NCBI GenBank assembly: GCA_947579665.1
Contig: CANPUZ010000033.1
Coordinates: forward strand, 496,001-560,000
Length of the DNA stretch: 64,000 nucleotides
Direction of reading: 5' to 3'
DNA from: Sympetrum striolatum
Taxonomy: Eukaryota > Arthropoda > Insecta > Odonata > Libellulidae
Under the pieces are notes generated by a model. That model made no database searches. It was not told the DNA's origin and was given only the letters and a program-made list of their open reading frames with translations. Shown one piece after another: positions 10,967 through 20,314 of the stretch; the first letter of the stretch is position 1; the number at the start of each line of letters is the position of its first letter. The translations under genes and the position numbers were made by a program.

Positions 10967-12997
10967 GTGGAACACATCTCACATCATCAATTCAGTGACA
11001 AAGAACTTAATTTCCTCAGTAAAGGCCTTAAATATAACCCTGCACTCCCAAAAAAGGCTGAGGACTTTATAGATTTGACATTGGACTGTGCCACCTCCAA
11101 ACAGCCTGCCCTGAAGTACAATTGTTCTGAAATTATATCCTCTCACCTATCTTCTCTTCCACCGCCTAACTTCAAGGAAATTTCAAATTTAAAAACCCTC
11201 AACAGCATCAAAAAAGCTACCACCGCCGAGGATTTGGTGATTTGTAAAGCAGATAAAGGCAATTGTGTTGTTATTCTCGATAAGAACACCTATATCGATA
11301 AATGTAATGACTTCATCGTGAATAATGATATTGTTGAAGTCCCTAAGGACCCTACTGTGAAATACCAAGCGTGTGTTAAAGAAGCAGTGTCCCGTGCCAC
11401 CATTCTAGACGACAGCCTCAAGTTCCGCTTGATTAATATGAACCCCCTCCCACCGAGACTATATGGTTTACCAAAAGTTCATAAAAAAGACCTGACAATA
11501 CGCCCCATAGTGTCAAGTGTCTCCTCACCCTCCCACTCACTGGCTTTCCGATTGAACAATCTTTTAGTAAATTTAGGTGTTTTTAATCCGAAATATACAG
11601 TGAAAAACTCAGTGGAGTTAGTCGACGAATTAAAAACACTATCACTTCCCCCGAACTGTAAGCTGGTTTCTTTTGACGTGAATAATCTGTTCACTAATGT
11701 GCCCGTGGACGAATCTTTGGTTATTGTTGAAGAACTTTTAGTGAAACATGACACCAACAAGAATGTTGTTAGTGACCTTTTAAAATTACTCAATGTTTGT
11801 TTAACACAGAACTATTTTCTTTTTAATGGTAAATTTTATAGACAACAAAAAGGACTGGCCATGGGGTCACCGTTATCTCCACTTATCGCCGATTTATTCA
11901 TGGATCATTTTGAACATGTCTTATTTAAGAGTAATGCTCCACTTTTATCTAACGTTTTTAAGTGGTACAGATATTTTGACGATATTTTGTGCCTCTGGAC
12001 CGGTTCGAACCGGCAAATAACTCAATTTTTATCACTTCTTAATTCCATTCACCCTTCTATATCCTTCAGTCACGAAAATGAAGTAAACAAGTCACTTAAC
12101 TTCCTAGATATCTCACTAACTTTAATAGATTCCCGTTTCTCTTTCTCAATCTACAGGAAACCGTCCTACACTGACCACGTTATTCCGGCTGATTCTAATC
12201 ACCCCATTCCCCATAAAATGGCTGCATTTCACTCTCTTGTCCATAGGCTCCTCCGAATACCCATGTCACCCGAAAATTTTAATCATGAATTTAACACAAT
12301 ATGCTCCATTGCTTTCACTAACGGTTACCCTCCTGAACTCATTAGCAACATACTCCGCAATAAGCGGAAAAAACTGGCCTTACGTGAACTGTACTTCCCG
12401 CCTGCTGTTAATCCGGACGCACAGCCCAAATGGGTTAAATTTAATTTTATTGATAACTGTAGTATTAAATGTGCAAAAATTTTAACCTCTGACGAAAAAC
12501 GCCCAGCCTTTTACTCCAAAGCCAACCTGCATTCCTTACTCAGCAACTCTAAGGATCGTATTGACCCCCTTAAAAAACCTGGAATTTATAGACTTGACTG
12601 TAACAACTGCAATACCTCTTACGTCGGCCAAACCGGAAGGTGCATCGAAAAAATAGCATCCGAGCATGAGAAAAGTTTTGTCAATAAATCCGGTCAGTCT
12701 CATTTCGCTGACCACTTATCAGTCAATGGCCATCTCTCCTCCTTCTCCCCTGTCATTTTACATAAAGGAACTAAAGGCATCAGAATGAACCTCTTGGAAG
12801 AGTTATACATCAACCTTCACCAGCGATATTGTTTTGATTTAGCTAATGAGTTCCTCTTTTCGCATAACAGGTCTCCGCTCTTAATGACTCTCATTCCTCA
12901 TTTATCCCCCCCCCCCCTGCTCAATACAATGTCGGCTCATAACCACCATTCCTACTCTTTCTTCTCGCAACTTGCCCCCTCCTTCCTTTTCTTTTAG
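10967..12997 (+). CDS. Penelope-like reverse transcriptase with GIY-YIG endonuclease
   Basis: This 676-codon frame is unbroken. Motifs in order are a finger region with KADKGNCVVILDK, the Penelope-typical RLYGLPKVHKK near residue 165, catalytic FDVNNLFTNVP near 236, QKGLAMGSPLSPLIADLFM near 295, the active site YFDD near 336-339, and NFLDISLTLIDS. The C-terminal endonuclease starts GIYRLDC near 539 and has SYVGQTGR near 552; it would nick the target to prime cDNA synthesis. In the following helix (EKIASEHEK) a lysine stands where relatives usually have the catalytic arginine, so cleavage may be weakened. A stop lies 24 bases upstream and the frame opens with GTG, not ATG, so the true N-terminus was probably lost by 5' truncation. 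About 100 residues may be missing compared with complete family members. Confidence 0.88.
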   Translation: MEHISHHQFSDKELNFLSKGLKYNPALPKKAEDFIDLTLDCATSKQPALKYNCSEIISSHLSSLPPPNFKEISNLKTLNSIKKATTAEDLVICKADKGNCVVILDKNTYIDKCNDFIVNNDIVEVPKDPTVKYQACVKEAVSRATILDDSLKFRLINMNPLPPRLYGLPKVHKKDLTIRPIVSSVSSPSHSLAFRLNNLLVNLGVFNPKYTVKNSVELVDELKTLSLPPNCKLVSFDVNNLFTNVPVDESLVIVEELLVKHDTNKNVVSDLLKLLNVCLTQNYFLFNGKFYRQQKGLAMGSPLSPLIADLFMDHFEHVLFKSNAPLLSNVFKWYRYFDDILCLWTGSNRQITQFLSLLNSIHPSISFSHENEVNKSLNFLDISLTLIDSRFSFSIYRKPSYTDHVIPADSNHPIPHKMAAFHSLVHRLLRIPMSPENFNHEFNTICSIAFTNGYPPELISNILRNKRKKLALRELYFPPAVNPDAQPKWVKFNFIDNCSIKCAKILTSDEKRPAFYSKANLHSLLSNSKDRIDPLKKPGIYRLDCNNCNTSYVGQTGRCIEKIASEHEKSFVNKSGQSHFADHLSVNGHLSSFSPVILHKGTKGIRMNLLEELYINLHQRYCFDLANEFLFSHNRSPLLMTLIPHLSPPPLLNTMSAHNHHSYSFFSQLAPSFLFF

Positions 12998-13086
12998 TTG
13001 ACGAATCCCAGCCACCCTTTTCCCCCCCTTTTTTCCCCCTTCCCCTCCCTAGCTTAGTTTTAAACTCTTTGTTCAAGCTTCATTCT

Positions 13087-13130
13087 GTATTCTGATGATG
13101 GCATAACCACTTGCCGAAACCGGTCAATGT
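13087..13130 (+). ncRNA. hammerhead-ribozyme-like motif in the Penelope 3' UTR
   Basis: CTGATGA lies at 13092-13098, GGCA (13100-13103) can pair with TGCC (13112-13115), GAAAC follows at 13116-13120, and CGGTC ends at 13125. This is the core of a type I hammerhead with a tiny stem III (AC paired with GT), the form known from Penelope-like elements. A short stem I (GTATT with AATGT) includes two wobble pairs. One extra unpaired U (13099) sits between the core and stem II, so activity is uncertain. A second copy expected upstream of the ORF is absent, in line with 5' truncation. Confidence 0.42.
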
Positions 13131-13178
13131 TTTTAATTATTTTTGTGGACTAGTACAATTTTTGTAATAAATTATTCT

Positions 13179-13191
13179 GTGTTATAATTAG
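13179..13191 (+). repeat. right target-site duplication of the Penelope-like element
   Basis: GTGTTATAATTAG is identical to 10933-10945 and marks the 3' junction of the element. Confidence 0.8.
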
Positions 13192-14900
13192 TTATAAATT
13201 GGAAGTGAAATGAATTTATTTAGTTTATAACTGCCGATTAAAGTTACTAAAGATTAAATTATTGCATTTATTACTGATGAAGTATAAGCAGAACTCAGTT
13301 TCTACGCCAACATAGACGAATTTGACATAGTTAATAACATATATACGTGTATTGTCATTTACTTCTTGACTAGCACAATTAATTATGAATGAATAATATA
13401 ATTTACCTATGTTTTTAATGGAAGTGTTTCACTAAGGTATAACCGTGATTTTGAAAAGTGGCCATCAAAATTTCAATATTTTGGTATGTTAGACTTTCTA
13501 CCAGTACGTTTGTTAGGTTACGTATCTTAGTTAGTATTATTGCAACCTTTTATGACGAGAGTGTGTGTGCTTTACGCACATATAAGCGTTGGAGATTTTT
13601 CAAAATGACACTAAGTGCGCCTACAGGAGATTTAAACTCCAGTGGATTTAAATATTGTCTCACAAGTAATGTACGGTATCTGTACAATGGGTGAAATGAG
13701 AGGCATGTAGTGTTGGAATCCATCAGTAAAAGTCCGTAAAACTTCTTGGCTTTCTACAATCGTGAAAGAGCCATTGTAACTGTATAATCATTAATATTAA
13801 ATGCATACAAATGAAATACCTGCAAGTATATGTATGCTTATATACTATCCAAACATCATAAATTTCATTCTCAATCCATTTTCCTAGATAAAATCTTTAA
13901 TGCGAACCAATATACAAACAATAAAGTCATCTACCTAAGGGCTGGGAGGGTTTTCTACCGGTCAACCATTAGCTGCTAAAATCGTAAGAGAGTATAACTT
14001 CATATATGTGTACTTATTATCCCCGTTGAATTTCAATGGGCACTTCCGCTAGTTTTCAGGTAAAAAAACAGATAGGAATTCGTGGAGTTCCATTATGTTG
14101 GATAAAAAACTATTTATCTCTACGACATAAGTGCGTAAAAATAAGGAATAATTATAGTGATTATAAACTAATAGAGACTGGAGTACCGCTACTGGAGTAA
14201 TTTTTGTATCTGTATCAGAGCCAGTCACCCTCCTTATGTTTATATTGAGTTTTGATGGTAACCCCGAAACAGGTTATACCTATTTCCATCTTAATATTAA
14301 GTTTTTCATGTTGCTTGTATTCCTCGCAGGATGGATTTACTTTATTTAGCTTCCAACGACTGTCCTTGTGATTATGGTCATCGCAAAGCGCAGACTCACA
14401 ATTGCAGCCGCTTAAAATCGACTGTCCCGAAATGAAATGTTGAATGGTCGCATTGAGATCATCGACATATTATATTTCTATCAATATTACTAGTTCGCTC
14501 AGCCAATTATGGTTTTTGAGTTCTTGCTCTACGTCTGGAAAAACACGCTGAATGAGCCACTCTTTCGATTCGGACATCTGACAGAAATCTGTGGGTAATG
14601 TGATGAATCCGGTGGAAGTGCTACTTTCCTATTACCAATGTCCAACCTTTGCTTCGGAATGACACTTTGATCTTGTTACAAAAACATTCGCATGTTAGTC
14701 GTCAATCGGAGTGTCCCCCGCAAATTTGATGATTTTATGCATTTAAATAATAAGCATTTAGTTCGTCAGCTTCAGTTAATCGGGGAATAACTGGAAGAGT
14801 CTGACGAAAAACACGGGACAACAGAATCATGGCTACGCCAAAAATGTTCTGGTTGTCGCGAAGATCTTTCGAGGTTCTGTCCAGCGCCTACAGGGATCTC
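13192..14900. other. intergenic DNA, no gene seen
   Basis: No recognisable protein motif, RNA gene or repeat was found. The 78-codon frame at 13458-13694 has no family resemblance. Confidence 0.45.
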
Positions 14901-14902
14901 TT

Positions 14903-15167
14903 GTGGACCATTGTGCCCATCCGAACATTTCCTTCTCCCATGAAACTGAAACTGATAATTGTTTGAACTTCCTAGACCTCACCCTACTCCTAATAAATCA
15001 AAAAATCGAATTCAGTATTTATAGAAAACCGACTTATACTAACAATACCATTTTATTTACCTCTAACCACCACTACTCACTCAAGTTCGCCGCCTTCCAT
15101 AGCCTCATCCATAGATTGTTTAAAATCCCTCTGTCCCCCAAAAACTTTCTTCTTGAACTTATAACTA
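14903..15167 (+). pseudogene. Penelope-like RT fragment, left half
   Basis: HPNISFSHETE, NCLNFLDLTL, FSIYRKPTYTNN and KFAAFHSLIHRLFKIPLSP align directly with residues about 364-440 of the Penelope protein encoded at 10967-12997, with clear divergence. Everything upstream in the RT, including the YFDD site, is missing. The frame runs into the insertion at 15168 and continues on the other side at 16325. Confidence 0.85.
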
Positions 15168-15196
15168 TCTATTATATATAGATGCTTCTCCGGATT

Positions 15197-15233
15197 CATT
15201 CATGTATATAGATAGATAGATAGATTGATAGGA
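15197..15233 (+). repeat. GATA-type microsatellite in the element 5' region
   Basis: The 5' terminal block is followed by a short run of GATA units and then the constant GGATACAAATTCACAGCC that opens the body. All array copies have the same order with varying repeat numbers. Confidence 0.6.
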
Positions 15234-16294
15234 TACAAATTCACAGCCTAAACCACAAGCGTGATTAAATTGAAATTTTTACGGCGTATTGGTCATCACG
15301 TATAACCACCAGAAAGATTTTGATCCTCAGTGTCATGGGTTCGATTCTAGAAGGCCCCAAATTCCCGATTTGTCCCGTTTAAAAACATTCCTTTGATTTT
15401 CCGGAATGTTTAAAGAATACTTCCCGGATAGATAGAGAATCAAAACTCTAGGAGCCTTTATATATGGTCGTAATCTATCGAAAACATAAATGACTTTCAC
15501 GGAAAAATCCCGGGTTCGATGCTAGGACGATGCAAATATCTGCCCTTTAAAATACATGGGAGTAGGTTTTCATTATTTTTTTGATGCACTTATCGAAATG
15601 ATAGGAAGTTCGTGCTTGGCCGGAAGATGTATGGTAAAAATTGGTTTACGAAAAACATTTTCACAAGACCGTACTATTCCTGGGTTCGATGCCAGAGCAC
15701 AATAACTTTTCTCCATAAGGAATATAAAGGGAAAGCAGGACGTCGTTTGAGGCAGTTACAACCAATATTTCTGCTTGAATTTTTACACATAGTTGAAGAT
15801 GCCTATTTTCTATTGTGCTGCATAGAACGTATTGCCAGAAAGACCCGGGTTCGATGCCTGGCTATAAATATATCCCCCATACATCATACATTGGGGTAGC
15901 ATTTCATTATTTTTTTGATGCATTTATCAAAATGATAGGAAGTTCTTACTTAGATGGAAGATGTATATTAAAACCTGGTTTATGAAAAAAATAGATAAAA
16001 CCATGCTGTTCCTGGGTTCGATGCCGGGACACATTAAAATTTCTCTCATAAGGAATATATGGGAAAGGTAGGACGTCGTTTGAGGCAGTTGCAGCCAATA
16101 TTTCTGCTTGAATTTTCACACATAGTTAAAGATGGTGATCTTCTGTTGTGCTGCATAGTAAGTTTATCAGGAAGACCCAGGTTCGATGCCAGACGATTAA
16201 ATTGCAGCGAATTTTAAGAAAATTTTCTATCTTTTTTTTTTCTTTTGAGGACCGTCCCGATATTATGCCGATATTAAATTAGTGTTGTCTATCT

Positions 16295-16311
16295 GCTTGC
16301 AGTATGCAAGC
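16295..16311 (+). other. 3' subterminal hairpin of the Helitron-like element
   Basis: GCTTGCAGTATGCAAGC is a perfect 7-bp stem with a 3-nt loop, followed by TACATTTTACTCG to the element end. The same hairpin ends nearly all copies between 19.3 and 42 kb. In Helitrons such a hairpin is thought to signal the end of rolling-circle transfer. Confidence 0.7.
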
Positions 16312-16324
16312 TACATTTTACTCG

Positions 16325-16560
16325 TAAAAGAAATAACTGTCGCGAATGGTTACCCCCCCTACCTCAATAGACAAATTGGTGAAACAGAAAGAAACATGTA
16401 CAGTCGTTTGCATAAGTCTGTGGGCATGTCCCGTCGCTACTCTAGCGGCCAAAGAGTGCACTTAAAATTTATGTTGGTACTACGTAATTTGCAGGAGGGA
16501 AGGAAAACAGAAGTGGGGGTAAATGTTTTGGAACTTACGGCGAGTAAGGGAAATTACGGC
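16325..16560 (+). pseudogene. Penelope-like RT fragment, right half
   Basis: The frame resumes after the insertion with KEITVANGYPPYLN, matching FTNGYPPELI of the complete copy, and continues about 65 codons as a weakly similar basic segment (ETERNMYSRLH) before a stop. The GIY-YIG domain is not visible. This piece and 14903-15167 were one continuous relic before the insertion. Confidence 0.6.
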
Positions 16561-17246
16561 TGACTTTGGAATTTCTGGGAACCGCACTCGAATAGACACA
16601 GCGCCTCAAACCATTGGAAAGAACGGGAAGATTTGATTCTTTTGGTCTGCGACTGAGAAAATTCGCCGAAAAGAAAGGATTTTCTATTTTAGCTAGACGA
16701 GCAACGTTGAGGCAAGTGCGAGTGACTTCAGCCTTCTAGCATATTAAATGTGAGTGTTAATGCTGATATTTTCACTCCTTAAGCTGCTTTCAGGTTGAAT
16801 ATTCATCTAAAATGTAGCGGAATAATATTTTCTGTTCCTTTAATTTTGGCTTTATCTTTTTGTCTTATAAATGCTTTTCTATGAAATATTACCATGCTTA
16901 AATAGACAATAGAAATATCTCAACAACGAAAATATTTTTTTTATTTCCTACCCCAATTTAATCGATACCATTTCTGGAGAATTTCATTGGAAATATATTA
17001 ATTTCGTTGAAGTCATTCGCTCTGTTATTAAAATGAATTTCTACTGAATTGCTTGATTCTTAAAAGATACTAACTTTATAATTAGTTTATTGCGATTATT
17101 TACGATTTCAGCGTTGTTACTGGCAAATAGCCCCATTATATTATTATATCCTCGATGAATTTGAATGTGGAAATGTAAGAATAAGGGATCTATAATTCCC
17201 GATGAATATCGGAATGAATGAAATACGGAAGATTTCTTTGAATAAT
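16561..17246. other. intergenic AT-rich DNA, nothing recognised
   Basis: No open frame with family resemblance and no repeat structure was seen. Confidence 0.45.
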
Positions 17247-17676
17247 TTAATATTCGGTGATATCTCCGTCAACCTCTATCGCGCTCTGCAGTCGCCGTCC
17301 CATTGAATCAACCAGGTTTTTGAATAAACCTGGACGCCGCTCAAGAGAGGTCCAGATATCCCTGATGTGCTGCTCCAGAGACGCAGGACTGCGCTGACTA
17401 TCTGCCGTCCACTCTTGCATGATAATTCCCCATACATTTTCAATGGTCAAAAAACACTTCTTCGCCTTCTGTGACGATTTTGTTGGCGTATGGCAGAAAA
17501 TTATCTTCCAATATATTGCAATAATCCCTCGCCGTCATTCTCTGAGGTGCTTTCACAAGAGGCCCGGGTCCAGCTGCAGTCAGTTTGTCTCTTTTCTTTC
17601 CTTTAGAGGTTTTCTCTATCATTTCCGTCAGGAAAATGAAAAATAAATTATGTGAGTGAACACACCTTGGCCTCAC
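17247..17676 (-). pseudogene. Tc1/mariner-like transposase relic, C-terminal part
   Basis: On the minus strand a first frame (17676-17440) includes GPLVKAPQRMTARDYCNILEDN, the region of Tc1/mariner transposases before the second catalytic aspartate. A second frame (17450-17247) begins TIENVWGIIMQEW and runs to a stop; it carries the glutamate-containing block near the C-terminus (PIENVWG in relatives) followed by the usual helical tail. The part between them, which in relatives holds QQDNAPxH and SPDLNP, is deleted with a frame change. These transposases cut and paste TA-flanked DNA; this copy is inactive. Confidence 0.72.
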
Positions 17677-18270
17677 TTATTTCATGACTCTACATCATTC
17701 TATATAAAGCCCTCAATCTCACCGTCACTCGCTGGTTAATATAGTTTTCTTCAAACTATCTTTCTTCTCATTTCTCTCTCCTGTGCAAAGGATTCTTGAT
17801 AAAGACCTTTATTGTCCATTATACGTAACTTGCCGTCATATACCACTCAGGCAAGGCAATGGAATTGAAGGCAATGTTTCATGAAATGAGGATACTAAGG
17901 AAGAATCAACCAAGATCTGTTGCCCATTCAGTGCTAGATAAATCTTTTGAGAATACGAGTAAAAGTTACTTGCATACTGTGAGCTGGTTAGAGTTAAATT
18001 TCCTCTCATTCCCCAAAATGTTTCCCCATTCGTACTTACAGCATTCTATCCGTCGGATCACAACGGAAAAAAGGTCTGAGACTGAGACCTTTGTTACGTT
18101 TAGCTTTATAAGTATCGAAACATGAGATTTTAAACTATAATGACTTCCTTGTTATCGGCTTTTGGGTCATACGAATAAGAGACACCCGAAATACTTATAA
18201 TTAGTCTATCAATGCAATAGGATATTGTATACATAAGTTATATGCTTGCAGTTCGTAATCACCAGCTTTT
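17677..18270. other. intergenic DNA, no gene seen
   Basis: An 88-codon open frame at 17859-18125 has no family resemblance. No terminal inverted repeats of the flanking Tc1-like relics could be identified by eye. Confidence 0.4.
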
Positions 18271-18274
18271 GGAG

Positions 18275-18575
18275 ATGGATCGAACTCCATTTTCTGAGAT
18301 TTCACCAGCAGTTAGGGGAGAGATAGTGGGGTCATTAGCTACTGGACGCTCCGTTTCAGAAGTGGTAAGGCAGTTAAGAGTGCATCGAAATACCGTCTAA
18401 AGATCAATCAATCGCAGCAATGATAATGATAATACTTTGAGAAGTAGATCACGTGCGGGCCGGCCTAGATGAACCTCAAAAAAAGGACAATATCATTCGG
18501 GAATGTGTAGCTGAGAATCCTATCACAAGGGGCGGATTGGCTTCAAATCGGAGAGAATTGGGTTTCGGTTTAAGC
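18275..18575 (+). pseudogene. Tc1-like transposase relic, N-terminal DNA-binding part
   Basis: From ATG at 18275 the frame reads MDRTPFSEISPAVRGEIVG, then GRSVSEVVRQLRVHRNTV, a TAA stop at 18398-18400, then in the same frame RSINRSND and RSRAGRPR. This is the paired-type helix-turn-helix and AT-hook-like GRPR of Tc1 transposases, which bind the terminal repeats. A further stop follows GRPR. The catalytic domain is missing. It lies opposite in strand to the C-terminal relic at 17247-17676, so the two are unlikely to be one simple element. Confidence 0.7.
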
Positions 18576-18577
18576 TA

Positions 18578-18777
18578 ACATGACCGAGCAGGACGGCGGT
18601 ACTAGCCATGACTAAACAAGGTGGCGAAACCATCCATGACTAAACAATACGGAAGTACGATCAATGACAGAACATGATAGCGGTACAATCCATTACTTAA
18701 GATAACGGCGGAACCACCATGACTGTACAAGGCAGGTACCATCCATGAGCGCACAAGGCGGCGGTACCATCCATAAG
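18578..18777. repeat. 28-bp minisatellite, about seven degenerate copies
   Basis: Units of 26-28 bp follow one another, consensus near CCATGACTAAACAAGG then CGGCGGTACCAT. Copy starts are about 18578, 18606, 18634, 18662, 18690, 18717 and 18743. It is more GC-rich than its surroundings and lies directly between the Tc1 relic and the large array. Confidence 0.75.
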
Positions 18778-18796
18778 CATACACGACTAATCCTAA

Positions 18797-18840
18797 TCGA
18801 CTTCAAACTTTGCATGATTGCATGCAAAGTTTGAAGTCGA
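18797..18840. repeat. perfect 20-bp inverted repeat at the array edge
   Basis: TCGACTTCAAACTTTGCATG at 18797-18816 is followed after ATTG by its exact reverse complement at 18821-18840. The sequence belongs to an internal monomer of the array element, so this is an inversion breakpoint at the left edge of the array. Confidence 0.85.
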
Positions 18841-19336
18841 TAGCATGCCGGGAAGTACCTAAATTTTGTTTCCGTTATCTCCGTAAGAAATGCATTGATA
18901 AGTGCAAATGGCCCTCCGGGATCGAACCAAGGACCATCAGCGAACATAAAAAATTTTGTTATGAAATATATTCATGATATCTATACATGTGCCGAGTTTC
19001 AAGTATCCATGTTATCGGGAAAGGATCCAAAAAAAATCTTCAAAATCGCCGCAATGCATTTTAAACGGCCGATATTTGCCCCGACCTAGCATCGAACCAT
19101 GGACCATATAAGGCAATGTCTTTTTGATTTTCGATCGATATGCACGGCTTCTAGCGATCCCTCGAATTTCAACTCTCTACTTTTCCGGGAAGTACACCCA
19201 AAAAATTTTGGAAAATCCCCGCCATGTATCCTTATGGAGAATATCGCGATTTTGGGGCCTTCTGGAATCGAACCCATGACACCAATGTTCAAAGTCGGCT
19301 TTTTCCTGGAGGTTTCACGTTATGGCCATAGCGTCG
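18821..19336 (-). mobile_element. array fragment 1a (minus), internal monomers
   Basis: This piece runs in minus orientation with reversed cores such as ATCGAACCAAGGACC near 18911 and lacks both ends. It changes abruptly to plus orientation near 19336. Confidence 0.7.
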
Positions 19337-20305
19337 AAAGTCCCGATTTTTCCCGTTTAAATGCATTGCCGTGATTTTCGGGAATTTTTAAAAAATACTT
19401 TCCGGATAGGTAGAAAAATAAAACTCAAGGTGCCTATATTTATGGTCTTGGACTTTCGAAAACATTAATGACTTTCACAAAAAATATCCTGGGTTCGATG
19501 CTAGGACGATGCAAAGATCTGCCCTTTAAAATACATGGGAGCCGTTTTTCATTATTTTTTTAGATGCACTTATCGAAATGATAGGATGTTCGTGCTTGGC
19601 TGGAAGATGTATGGTACGAATAAGTTTTAGAAAAAAATTTTCATAAGACCGTACTGTTCCTGGGTTCGAAGCCAGAGCACAATAACGTTTCTCTCATAAG
19701 GAATATAAAGGAAAAGTAGAACGTCATTTGAGGCAGTTGTAACCAATATTTCTGCTTGAATTTGCATACGCGGTTAGAGATGGTGTTTTTCTTTTGTGCT
19801 GCATAGAAAGTATTGCCTGAAAGACCCGGGTTCGATGCCGGGCGGTAAAAATATCACCCATATATAATACTATGGGGTATCTTTTCATAATTTTTTTATG
19901 CATTTATCGATATGTAAGGGAGCTCTTGCTTAGATGGAAGATGTATATTAACACTTTGTTTAAGAAAAAAAATAGATAAGACCATGCTGTTCCTGGGTTC
20001 GATGCCAGAGCACATTATAATTTCTCAAATAAGGAGTGTATGTGAATAGTAGGACGTCGTTTGAGGTAGTTGCACCTAATAGTTTTGCTTGAATTTTCAC
20101 ACATAGTTTGATATGGTAATTTTCTATTTTGCTGCATAGTAAGTACACCAGGAAGACCGGGGTTCGCTGCCAGGTGATTAAATTGCAGCGAATTCTACGA
20201 ATATTTTGAATTTTTTTTTTCTTTTGATGTCCGTCCCGGTATATGATGCCGATATGAAATAAGTGTTGTCGATCTGCTTGCAGTATGCAAGCTACATTTT
20301 ACTCG
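19337..20305 (+). mobile_element. array fragment 1b (plus), 3' complete
   Basis: Plus-oriented, without a 5' end, with cores of the solitary-copy type and an intact 3' hairpin and ACTCG end at 20305. It is very similar over most of its length to 40.97-41.92 kb. Confidence 0.75.
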
Positions 20306-20314
20306 TATCTATTA
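20306..20314. other. 9-bp spacer between two facing 3' ends
   Basis: TATCTATTA separates the 3' end of the plus copy from the reversed 3' end of the next. It equals the first bases of an element 5' end (TCTATTA) after TA, as expected if a copy landed inside another's 5' terminus. Confidence 0.6.

Larger units (their letters stand above)
10946..13178 (+). mobile_element. Penelope-like retroelement, 2,233 bp
   Basis: The element lies between perfect 13-bp direct repeats. It holds one long ORF and a 3' UTR with a polypyrimidine tract (about 12905-13055) and a hammerhead-like motif. Its 5' edge is only 21 bp before the ORF, so it has probably lost its 5' part, as is common for Penelope-like elements. 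The family encodes a reverse transcriptase related to telomerase fused to a GIY-YIG endonuclease and is neither an LTR nor a LINE element. Confidence 0.85.
15168..16324 (+). mobile_element. solitary Helitron-like non-autonomous element, 1,157 bp
   Basis: The element splits a Penelope reading frame. When 15168-16324 is skipped, the frame continues in phase with no codon lost (left side reads ITI, right side KEITVANGYPP, against the family's TICSIAFTNGYPP). This fixes the ends to about one base: a start TCTATTATATATAGATGC after an A, and an end CATTTTACTCG before a T. There are no terminal inverted repeats and no target duplication. A perfect hairpin lies 13 nt before the 3' end. A^T insertion, 5' TC and a 3' hairpin match Helitrons, although the end is CTCG and not the usual CTRR. 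Inside are six monomers of 164-177 bp with B-box-like cores near 15336, 15513, 15681, 15845, 16013 and 16179. There is no coding sequence. Confidence 0.72.

Noticed and set aside
15161..16333. ATAACT on both sides of the solitary element as a target duplication
   Set aside because: Removing one copy with the element would delete codons from the Penelope frame, whereas boundaries at 15168 and 16324 keep it exactly. The match is probably chance.
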